A stretch of 64,000 bases of DNA. Source: UMGS1519 sp050951095. GTDB lineage: Bacteria > Actinomycetota > Coriobacteriia > Coriobacteriales > Eggerthellaceae. Below, piece after piece: positions 32,171 through 39,111 of the stretch. The notes beneath the pieces are model-generated. The model had not been told where the DNA came from. It did not search any database and saw only the letters and a program-made list of their open reading frames with translations. The number at the start of each line of letters is the position of its first letter. Within the stretch, counting starts at the first letter, position 1. The position numbers and the translations under genes were made by a program. The DNA lies in the NCBI GenBank assembly GCA_050951095.1, contig JBMNIQ010000002.1, positions 124,001-188,000 of the forward strand. The letters are read 5' to 3'.

Positions 32171-33121
32171 TTAGGCTTCCAAGCCTCCCACCAGGGCATT
32201 CACGACGCCCTTGAACGTCAGCGACGAGGCATTGCACGCCGCATCGAACAGCGACCCTTCCGTCAGTTCGGGCGCCGTATCCACTTCCAGCACGCGCGCC
32301 TGCGCGCCGTCCCAGACAAGGTTCACGCACCCCAGATCGCGCATGCCGTAAGCCAGGTAGGCTTCCATGGCCGCGCGCTCCACCTCGATGCGGATGGCCT
32401 CCGCCTCGCCCGCGTCCTGCGAAAACGATGCCGGACGGGGAGGCGCGAACTGCGCGGGCTGTTCGCCGTGCACGATCTCCACCGGCGGCAGCACGAACGC
32501 ATCCAGGCCCTCGCCCAGCACGAACACCGCCAGCTCCACGCCGTCGATCCACTGCTGGATAACCACGGCGTCGTCGTAGGCGAGCGCATCCATGATGCCG
32601 CCCACCAGCTCTTCCTGGCTGTTCGCCTTGTGCACGCCGCGCGCGGACGTGCCGTGTGCCGGCTTCACGCAGACGGGATACCCGCCGGGGATGCGATCCT
32701 CCACCAGATCGAGCGCCGAGGCGGCGCCCATGTCCTCGAATGCAGAGCGCGTCAGGCAGACGCCGTGCGGCCACGATGCCGTCATGGTTCCGCCCAAGGC
32801 GCCGCGGTAGCCCTCCAGCACGCCGGGCAGCGCGCCCTTGTCCCAGGCGTCGCGGCACACATGCGAAGGCGCCCCGACGCACGGGATGTCCAGGAACTCG
32901 AGCAGTCCCTGCACGGCGCCGCTTTCGCCGTCGAAGCCGCGCAGCGCGCTGAATACGATGTCGGGGCGCTCTGCGCGCAAGATGGATACGAGGTTTCGCG
33001 TGGTGTCCAGAGGCACGACCTCGTGCCCGGACTCCGTCAGGGCCTGGCAGACGCGTTTGCCGCTCTGCAGGCTGGTTTCACGTTCGGGCGCTGCTCCGCC
33101 CATGAGTACTGCGACTTTCAT
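32171..33121 (-). CDS. Divergent D-alanine--D-alanine ligase-like ATP-grasp enzyme
   Basis: A 316-residue ATP-grasp protein with Ddl order: N-terminal VLMGGAAPERETSLQSG, a central CVKPAHGTSARGV ATP-binding strand, then DLGCVNLVW and LEVDTAPELTEGSL. It departs from consensus Ddl: the HG.GEDG..Q block reads LRGFDGESGAVQG (His61 replaced by Arg), and the EVNT.PG metal-binding segment reads EVDTAPE. It may be a true but divergent Ddl or a ligase for another dipeptide or depsipeptide. It sits 59 bases after the cyanophycin-synthetase-N-like gene. Ribosome site GGAG. Confidence 0.75.
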   Translation of the reverse strand: MKVAVLMGGAAPERETSLQSGKRVCQALTESGHEVVPLDTTRNLVSILRAERPDIVFSALRGFDGESGAVQGLLEFLDIPCVGAPSHVCRDAWDKGALPGVLEGYRGALGGTMTASWPHGVCLTRSAFEDMGAASALDLVEDRIPGGYPVCVKPAHGTSARGVHKANSQEELVGGIMDALAYDDAVVIQQWIDGVELAVFVLGEGLDAFVLPPVEIVHGEQPAQFAPPRPASFSQDAGEAEAIRIEVERAAMEAYLAYGMRDLGCVNLVWDGAQARVLEVDTAPELTEGSLFDAACNASSLTFKGVVNALVGGLEA

Positions 33122-33180
33122 GGCAGCTCCTGCCTCTTTGGCATGCCGCGGAACCTTGGAGCCGCGGCGTTTTCCCTACT

Positions 33181-33657
33181 TTATCGCAAGCGATTGAGAA
33201 GCGAAGCTGCGTCACGAAAAGCGCGTATGGCCGTTACGTCGTCGTGATACGAGACCTCCACGGTCGCCGTGCCGCGCGCCGCATCCGTCCAGCGCGTGAC
33301 GCCCGTGAACACGCGGTCCGGGTCTGCGGCGGCGAACGCACTGGTCTGCAAGTCGATGACGACGTGCTCCAGCACGTGCGGCAGCGACGTGTGGTCCATG
33401 ACGGCGGCGAAGTAGTCGCCCTCAGGATTCACGCACGCATGGCGCGGCAGGTCGGGCAGGACGGAAGTCAGCGCACGGGCCAGGCGGGGCGTGCTGTTCG
33501 GATGCGCCGGGTCGACGCGGACGGTTGCCACGATGCGGTCGCGCCGCACTTCCAGGCGCTCTATCGCCAGACGCGGCGCCGGAGATTGCGACGCACGCTG
33601 CGCCGGATGCGGGGATGTCGGACGGTCCGCAGGCTGCCGGCGGCGAACGTCAGCCAT
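33181..33657 (-). CDS. Stand-alone protein resembling the cyanophycin synthetase N-terminal domain
   Basis: A 158-residue soluble protein. After a polar N-terminal 25 residues, a single alpha/beta domain contains SVLPDLPRHACVNPEGD and SLPHVLEHVVIDLQ (His94, Glu97, His98). This is the pattern of the N-terminal domain of CphA, which is normally followed by ATP-grasp and Mur-ligase domains. Here it is alone, but an ATP-grasp (Ddl-like) gene follows directly. Its ATG overlaps the stop of the 33650-35344 gene by 8 bases, so translation is coupled. The similarity is by motif recognition and the function is unknown. Confidence 0.62.
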   Translation of the reverse strand: MADVRRRQPADRPTSPHPAQRASQSPAPRLAIERLEVRRDRIVATVRVDPAHPNSTPRLARALTSVLPDLPRHACVNPEGDYFAAVMDHTSLPHVLEHVVIDLQTSAFAAADPDRVFTGVTRWTDAARGTATVEVSYHDDVTAIRAFRDAASLLNRLR

Positions 33658-35344
33658 TACTTGAAGAGGTGCTGCTCGCGGAGGCGCCCGTTGCAGCGCT
33701 GGTCGTCGCGGTGCTGTCCGTCGTGGTGCTGGTCGTTGCGGCAGCGTCCGTTGCGGTACTGGTCGTCGTAGCGGTGTCCGTTCCGCTCGACGAGCTAGAA
33801 GACGAACCGGAAGACGAGCTGCTGTCATCCGAATAATGCGTCGAGGTATCGTTCGAGACCTTCGTCAGCACTGTGACATTGTCCTTCAGCGTGTCGTTCT
33901 CGATAGCGGGATCGTCCATCAGGCCCAGCTGCACCAGGATGTTCGGCTGGTCGCTGCCTTCGTTGATAACCAGCACCGTGCGATCGCCGTTGAAGTGGTA
34001 GGTGCCGGAGCCGTTCTTGTCCGAGAACGAGAACTGGATGGTCTTGTCCTCCGTGTTCAGCGTGTACTTGTACGACACGCCCTTGACCAGGTCGATGTTC
34101 GAATCATCGATGACCACGGTTTGGCCCTTGTTCGCATTCAGCTGCCACGTGCCCTGGATGTCGGCGTTGTCGTTGTAGCGGAACCAGCGCTGCCAGGCGA
34201 ACAGCCCGCCCACGACGGCGATCAGCGCTACCACGATGATCACGATGGCGAGTACCTTATGAATACGTTTCTTGCGATGCTTTTGCAGCGCCACATGGTC
34301 AACGATGTCGGGGTTCGCCTTGCGCTTGCCCGCCACGCTGGGCTTCTTCGCACCCTTCGCGGCGTCTGTCTTATCCTCGGCAGCGGCCTGCCCGTCGGCG
34401 GTGGAATCGCCTCCGGCGGACGCGGCTTCAGCAGCTACGGCCTGCCCGTCGGCAGCAGAAGCGGCGGACGCGTCGCCCTCATCGGTCTCCTGCTCGGATG
34501 CAACGTGGGAAGCGGACGCGGTGTGCGCAACGAGCTGCGCGGCTTCTCCCACATCGGCTCCGGCGGACGCCTGCGACGTTTCGCCTGCCGTGGACGCACC
34601 TGCCGCAGTCTGCGCATTCGCTGCCGCGGTCTGCGAGGCCGCGGCAGATTGCGCAGCAGCCGGCTGTTGGGCTGTCGGCTGCGCGGTAACCGCGGACCGT
34701 GCGGCGGCGGGAGCCTGTTCGCGCGCCTCCGGGTCGAAATCCGGCGACAGCGAGGGAATCTGCGTCTCAACCGCCGAAAGCGATGCCTGCTGGCGCACGG
34801 CGGCTACAGCCTCCGCATGAGCGGCCGCAATGGGATCGGGCTGCGGTGCAGAAGCGGCTGCGGACCGAGGCTGCGATGCCGCCTGGCTCTGCGGCTTTGC
34901 GGTCGGCTTCGCCGCACTTGCGGGCGCGGCGGCCTGCGAGCGTTTTGCGGATGCGGGCTGGGCAGATGCCGGCGCTTTCTGCGTGGGCGCAGCAGCCGCA
35001 ACCTGCGCGGGCTTCGCGCCCTCCGCGGGCTTCGCGGCCGAGGCGGCCGGAGCATTGGCAGGCGTCGCCGGTTTCGCGGCGGCGCTTCCCGCCTTCCCTT
35101 CGGACTTCGCCGCCTTCGCCGCTTCGGCAGCATCCCGACTGATGCGAGCCGTTTTTGCCTTGTCGCGCGCCTTCAGATGGCGGCGGCGCTTGCCGTGCGG
35201 CTCGTTCACGGACGGGCGGGGCGCCGACTGCGGAGTTCCCGCAGGTTGGGCGCCGGCATGCGCCTCATGCTGCGCGTCGATTGCGCGGGCCTCCTTGCGC
35301 GTCAACCGTTTGCGACGCGTCGGCTTCTTGCCCTTGTCCGCCAT
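33650..35344 (-). CDS. Large Ala-rich single-pass membrane protein
   Basis: A 564-residue protein of three parts. Residues 1-360 are cytosolic, low-complexity, Ala/Lys/Gln/Pro-rich with basic patches at both ends. A membrane helix lies at 364-385. Residues 390-500 form a compact extracytoplasmic domain (IQGTWQLNANKGQTVVIDD onward) resembling small beta-barrel, lipocalin-like stress domains. The C-terminus from 503 is a Ser/Thr-rich tail of about 60 residues. No enzyme motif is present. The domain reads like a sensor or wall-anchored probe. Strong GGGAGG ribosome site. It leads the operon with the CphA-N-like gene. Confidence 0.72.
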   Translation of the reverse strand: MADKGKKPTRRKRLTRKEARAIDAQHEAHAGAQPAGTPQSAPRPSVNEPHGKRRRHLKARDKAKTARISRDAAEAAKAAKSEGKAGSAAAKPATPANAPAASAAKPAEGAKPAQVAAAAPTQKAPASAQPASAKRSQAAAPASAAKPTAKPQSQAASQPRSAAASAPQPDPIAAAHAEAVAAVRQQASLSAVETQIPSLSPDFDPEAREQAPAAARSAVTAQPTAQQPAAAQSAAASQTAAANAQTAAGASTAGETSQASAGADVGEAAQLVAHTASASHVASEQETDEGDASAASAADGQAVAAEAASAGGDSTADGQAAAEDKTDAAKGAKKPSVAGKRKANPDIVDHVALQKHRKKRIHKVLAIVIIVVALIAVVGGLFAWQRWFRYNDNADIQGTWQLNANKGQTVVIDDSNIDLVKGVSYKYTLNTEDKTIQFSFSDKNGSGTYHFNGDRTVLVINEGSDQPNILVQLGLMDDPAIENDTLKDNVTVLTKVSNDTSTHYSDDSSSSSGSSSSSSSGTDTATTTSTATDAAATTSTTTDSTATTSAATGASASSTSSSNG

Positions 35345-35483
35345 CGGCGCCTCCCTTCGTCCCGTCCGATTCTCTCTTTGCTTCTAGCAAGCATACTAGC
35401 GAAGCAGCCCGCCGTATGGTGCAGGCTGCACGGGCGCACCACAGTTGCCGCATTCGCATGCGGCAGGCAAATGCACCCCACAG

Positions 35484-35528
35484 CCGAAGAAACGGGGCGG
35501 TGCCGCGGATTCGGCGCCGTCCCGTTTC
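35484..35528 (-). terminator. Terminator after serS
   Basis: An inverted repeat (GAAACGGGGCGG 35489-35500 with CCGTCCCGTTTC 35517-35528, one mismatch), followed leftwards by a short T-rich tract, just past the serS stop. Confidence 0.65.
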
Positions 35529-35549
35529 GCTTGCAATGCGTTTTCCGAA

Positions 35550-36842
35550 TTACTCCTCGGGCCCGATGACCTCGATACCGCCCATGTACGGCACCAGCAC
35601 GTCCGGCACCTTGATGGAGCCATCGGCCTGCTGGTAGTTCTCCATGATGGCTGCCATCGTGCGGCCCACTGCCAAGCCGGAGCCGTTCAGCGTGTGCACG
35701 TAGCGCGTGCCCTTGAAGTTGTCGGGGTCGCGGTACTTGATGTTCGCACGGCGCGCCTGGAAATCCGTGCAGCAGCTGCACGAGCTGATCTCCTTGTAGT
35801 TGTTGTAGCTGGGCAGCCACACTTCCAAGTCGTACGTCTTGGCTGCGGAGAATCCGATGTCGCCGGTGCACAGCGTGATGACGCGGTACGGCAGACCCAG
35901 CAGCTGCAGGATGTTCTCGGCATCCGCAACCATGCTCTCCAGGTCGTCGTAGCTTTCCTCGGGCTTCGCGTACTTCACCATCTCGACCTTGTCGAACTGG
36001 TGCACGCGAATCAGGCCGCGGGTATCGCGGCCGGCGGAACCCGCCTCCTCGCGGAAGCACGGCGTGTAGGCGCAGTACTTCAGCGGCAGATCGGCGGCAT
36101 CCAGCACCTCGCCGGCGTGGATGTTCGTCAGCTGAACCTCGGCCGTGGGGATGAGGTACATGCCCTCGCGCGTCTTGAACAGGTCATCCTCGAACTTCGG
36201 CAGCTGGCCGGTGCCCGTCAGCGTCTCGGCGTTCGCCATGGCCGGGCACCACCATTCCTTGTAGCCGCGGCTCACATGCGTGTCGGCCATGAAGTTGATG
36301 ATGGCGCGCTCCAACCGGGCGCCCAAGCCGCCCAGCAGGATGAAGCGGCTGCCGGCCAGCTTCACGGCGCGGTCGAAGTCGATGATGCCCAGCTGCGGAC
36401 CCAGATCCCAATGCGGCTGCATCTTGATGCCCTCGGCCTCGAAGTCGCGCGGGGTGCCCCAGCGGCGCACTTCCGGGTTGTCGTTCTCGTCCTTGCCCAC
36501 CGGCGTGGTGGCATCCGGCATGTTCGGCGTGGCAAGCAGCAGATCGCGCAGGGCCTTGTCGGCCTTCTCGCGGCGCTCGGACGCAACGTCCAGCTTGCCG
36601 TTGATGACGCGGACCTGTTCCTTGACGCGCTCGGCCTCTTCCTTGTTGCCCTGGGCCATCAGCTTGCCGATGTTCTTCGACAGGCTGTTGCGCTCCGCCT
36701 GCAGCGACTCCTCTTCGGCGATGCTAGATCGGCGCTCCTCATCCAGCTTGGAGAACTTGGCGCCATCCCATTTGGCGTTGCGGTTCTTCATTGCCTGGGC
36801 CACTTCTTGCTGATGGTCGCGTACGAAGCGTAAATCCAGCAT
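35550..36842 (-). CDS. serS: Seryl-tRNA synthetase
   Basis: A 430-residue class II aminoacyl-tRNA synthetase. The N-terminal 100 residues form the long antiparallel coiled coil that grips tRNA-Ser. Motif 2 CFREEAGSAGRDTRGLIR and motif 3 (NGSGLAVGRTMAAIMENYQ) are intact, with TAEVQL for serine binding. Strong AGGAGG site. Its own terminator lies downstream, and no T-box leader was recognised upstream. Monocistronic. Confidence 0.97.
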   Translation of the reverse strand: MLDLRFVRDHQQEVAQAMKNRNAKWDGAKFSKLDEERRSSIAEEESLQAERNSLSKNIGKLMAQGNKEEAERVKEQVRVINGKLDVASERREKADKALRDLLLATPNMPDATTPVGKDENDNPEVRRWGTPRDFEAEGIKMQPHWDLGPQLGIIDFDRAVKLAGSRFILLGGLGARLERAIINFMADTHVSRGYKEWWCPAMANAETLTGTGQLPKFEDDLFKTREGMYLIPTAEVQLTNIHAGEVLDAADLPLKYCAYTPCFREEAGSAGRDTRGLIRVHQFDKVEMVKYAKPEESYDDLESMVADAENILQLLGLPYRVITLCTGDIGFSAAKTYDLEVWLPSYNNYKEISSCSCCTDFQARRANIKYRDPDNFKGTRYVHTLNGSGLAVGRTMAAIMENYQQADGSIKVPDVLVPYMGGIEVIGPEE

Positions 36843-37033
36843 CTGCTCTCCTCCTGAAAAAGATTATTCGCTGCGTTAACACAAGTCGAATAGCTAAACT
36901 CTGCAGCGCATCAGTATACTCTACCGATGTACATGAAATATGCCGTGTTCCGACGGCAATATTCACCGAACGGCTAGACGGCATGGCGAAAGCGCCCGAA
37001 GCGCTTTCCGCATGCGGGTCAGGAGGCAAGAGC

Positions 37034-37273
37034 ATGGACTGGGACGCACTGTACCATTTCGTTTTCGAGACATACCAGGGCGTGGGCATCTCCATCTTGG
37101 TGTGCCTTGCCGTCTGCGTGCTTGCCGCATTCATCACGGAGAAGCGCACGCGCAAGAAGTACCAGGACCGTCCGAAGGGCGAGGACGATTTCGATTTGTT
37201 CGACGATGACGACGATATGTACGATGAAGAAGGACGCCTGATAGAAAAAGACGACAAGAAGAAGGACGAATAG
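37034..37273 (+). CDS. Small membrane protein with acidic tail
   Basis: A 79-residue protein: one membrane helix (GISILVCLAVCVLAAFI, residues 17-33), a basic stop-transfer segment (EKRTRKKYQ) and a strongly acidic tail (FDLFDDDDDMYDEEG) ending in a Lys/Asp repeat. Ribosome site AGGAGG before MDWDALYH. It lies 14 bases before the pyridoxal kinase gene, so they are co-transcribed. Function unknown; a membrane-tethered acidic peptide could bind cations or a partner protein. Confidence 0.72.
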   Translation: MDWDALYHFVFETYQGVGISILVCLAVCVLAAFITEKRTRKKYQDRPKGEDDFDLFDDDDDMYDEEGRLIEKDDKKKDE

Positions 37274-37287
37274 GAAAGGAACCATCG

Positions 37288-38148
37288 ATGGCTGAAACGC
37301 TCTACACCCGAAAAGACGACTACATTCCGCGCATTGCCGCCGTGCACGACCTGTGCGGCTACGGCAAGTGCTCGCTGGGAGTTGCTATCCCGGTTCTGTC
37401 CGCCGCAGGCTGCGACGTCTGCCCCGTTCCCACGGGACTGTTCTCCAGCCACACGGCATTCCCGACGTTCTATATGCACGACACCACGGAGATGCTGTCC
37501 GATTACCTGGACGCCTGGAAGGCCGTGGGCATCGACATCGACGCCGTGTACTCCGGATTCCTGGGCGCGCCCGAGCAGGTGGACAGCATCAAGCGCCTGT
37601 ACAAGGACTACCCGAACGCACTGCGCGTGGTTGACCCCGTCATGGCCGACCACGGCAAGGTTTACCCCACGTACACGCCCGAGCTGTGCGAGGCCATGGG
37701 CAGCCTGGCCGAAGGCGCGGACATCCTGACGCCGAACCTGACGGAGGCATCCATCATCCTGGGCATGGAATGGCCCGGCCAGAACATCGATGACGACACC
37801 GTGCACAAGATGATCGACGCCCTGCGCGAACGCGGCGCGAAGAACGTGGTGCTGAAGGGCATCGAGCGCGGCGACGGCAAGATCCGCAATTATGTGGCGG
37901 GCGAATCCGTGGAGTTCTCCGAAACCGTGAACGAGAAGCTTCCGTACATGCTCCACGGCACCGGCGACCTGTTCGCCAGCGCGCTGCTGGCCGCCGTTAT
38001 GGCCGGCAAGGACCTGCTGACCGCCACGACGTTCGCCAGCGATTTCGTGGTCGACGCCATGAAGGTCACCGCGCACCAGCCCGATTACCAGAACCGCGGC
38101 GTCAGCTTCGAGCCGCTGCTGGGTAAAATCTCCGCGCTTTTGGATTAG
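37288..38148 (+). CDS. Pyridoxal/pyridoxamine kinase (PdxK/PdxY-like)
   Basis: A 286-residue ribokinase-fold vitamin B6 kinase that phosphorylates pyridoxal or pyridoxamine. Features: AVHDLCGYGKCSLGVAIPVL at the N-terminus (substrate pocket), VVDPVMADHG, TPNLTEASIILG, and the anion-hole and catalytic segment HGTGDLFASALL. Length fits the PdxY-like branch found in firmicutes and actinobacteria. Good AAAGGA site. It follows the small acidic membrane protein and precedes the flavin reductase fusion. Confidence 0.92.
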   Translation: MAETLYTRKDDYIPRIAAVHDLCGYGKCSLGVAIPVLSAAGCDVCPVPTGLFSSHTAFPTFYMHDTTEMLSDYLDAWKAVGIDIDAVYSGFLGAPEQVDSIKRLYKDYPNALRVVDPVMADHGKVYPTYTPELCEAMGSLAEGADILTPNLTEASIILGMEWPGQNIDDDTVHKMIDALRERGAKNVVLKGIERGDGKIRNYVAGESVEFSETVNEKLPYMLHGTGDLFASALLAAVMAGKDLLTATTFASDFVVDAMKVTAHQPDYQNRGVSFEPLLGKISALLD

Positions 38149-38196
38149 CAGCAAGCGGCCGAACGCATTGTTCGGCCCTTCGGAAAGGAGACATCC

Positions 38197-38949
38197 ATGG
38201 ATACGAAGGCCTTCCGCAGCTTGAGCTACGGCATGTACCTCGTCTCGTCCGGCGACGAACAGGGCCGCGCCGGCTGCATCGTGAACACGTTCGCGCAGGT
38301 GACCAGCAAGCCCGCACGGGCAAGCGTGGCCGTGAACAAGGAGAACACCACGGCCGACGTCATTCGTCGCACGGGCCGGTACACTGCCAGCGTGCTGGGC
38401 GAATCCGCCCCGATGGAGCTCATCGGCCGGTTCGGGTTCCGCTCCAGCGCCGATTTCGACAAGTTCGGCCCGACGGTCTACGCCGTTGACAGCTTCGGCC
38501 TGCCCACGGTCACGGAGCACGCGGTGGCTTGCTTCACCGTGAAGGTAATCGAGACCATCGACGCCGGCAGCCATTGGCTGTTCCTGGGCGAAGTGGAGGA
38601 TGCGCGCGTGCTGCGCGATGAGACGCCGATGACGTATGCGTACTACCACCTGGTGAAGGGCGGCAAGACGCCGCCGAAGGCCAGCAGCTACGTGGCGGAC
38701 GAGACGCCCGCACCGCAGGCAGCCAAGACCGCCGCGAAGGCAGAGGCCGCGCCCGCGCCCGCAAGCGATGCATCCGCAGAAGCAGCGCCCGAAGCCGCGG
38801 ACGACGGCGCGGCAGGCAAGCCCGGCACCAGCACGTGGAAATGCCTCCTGTGCGGCTACGAAGTGACCGTCGAAGGCGACGAGCTGCCCGCGGACTTCAC
38901 GTGCCCCATGTGCGGTGCAGGCCGCGACATGTTCGAGCGCGTGAAGTAG
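38197..38949 (+). CDS. Flavin reductase-like domain fused to rubredoxin
   Basis: A 250-residue redox fusion. Residues 1-150 form an FMN-binding split barrel of the flavin reductase family (YGMYLVSSGD, VNTFAQVTSKPARASVAVNK). Residues 160-212 are an Ala/Pro/Glu linker. Residues 213-250 are a rubredoxin-like iron site with Cys216, Cys219, Cys236 and Cys239 (WKCLLCGYEV, CPMCGAG). Such fusions in anaerobes pass electrons to O2, H2O2 or other acceptors. Ribosome site AAAGGAG. Last gene before a terminator at 39056; a tandem repeat lies between. Confidence 0.9.
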   Translation: MDTKAFRSLSYGMYLVSSGDEQGRAGCIVNTFAQVTSKPARASVAVNKENTTADVIRRTGRYTASVLGESAPMELIGRFGFRSSADFDKFGPTVYAVDSFGLPTVTEHAVACFTVKVIETIDAGSHWLFLGEVEDARVLRDETPMTYAYYHLVKGGKTPPKASSYVADETPAPQAAKTAAKAEAAPAPASDASAEAAPEAADDGAAGKPGTSTWKCLLCGYEVTVEGDELPADFTCPMCGAGRDMFERVK

Positions 38950-38950
38950 C

Positions 38951-39022
38951 ATCTCGCGCACCATACCGCACGGCATCTGCGCATATATCTCGCGCACCAT
39001 ACCGCACGGCATCTGCGCATAT
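38951..39022. repeat. Perfect 36-bp tandem duplication
   Basis: Two identical adjacent 36-base copies (38951-38986 and 38987-39022) start 2 bases after the flavin reductase stop codon. A degraded third copy seems to follow, to about 39052. It contains no reading frame and no spacer, so it is not a CRISPR array. Confidence 0.9.
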
Positions 39023-39055
39023 GCGCGAAATTCCCGTGCGCCATACTGCATCACG

Positions 39056-39087
39056 AACGCCCGGTTGTTGCAACAGCCGGGCGTTTT
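39056..39087 (+). terminator. Terminator after the flavin reductase fusion
   Basis: AACGCCCGG pairs with CCGGGCGTT (39056-39064 with 39077-39085), an inner TTGTTGCAACA palindrome extends the stem, and TTTT follows. Confidence 0.88.
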
Positions 39088-39111
39088 GCGTGCTTCTGAA
39101 TGGTCTGCGAA

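Noticed and set aside
38951..39022. CRISPR-like repeats
   Set aside because: The two 36-bp units abut without spacers and no cas gene is nearby.
36739..39054. A 771-codon minus-strand frame over the B6 kinase and flavin reductase genes
   Set aside because: It is antisense to two genes with intact family motifs and lacks its own start signals.
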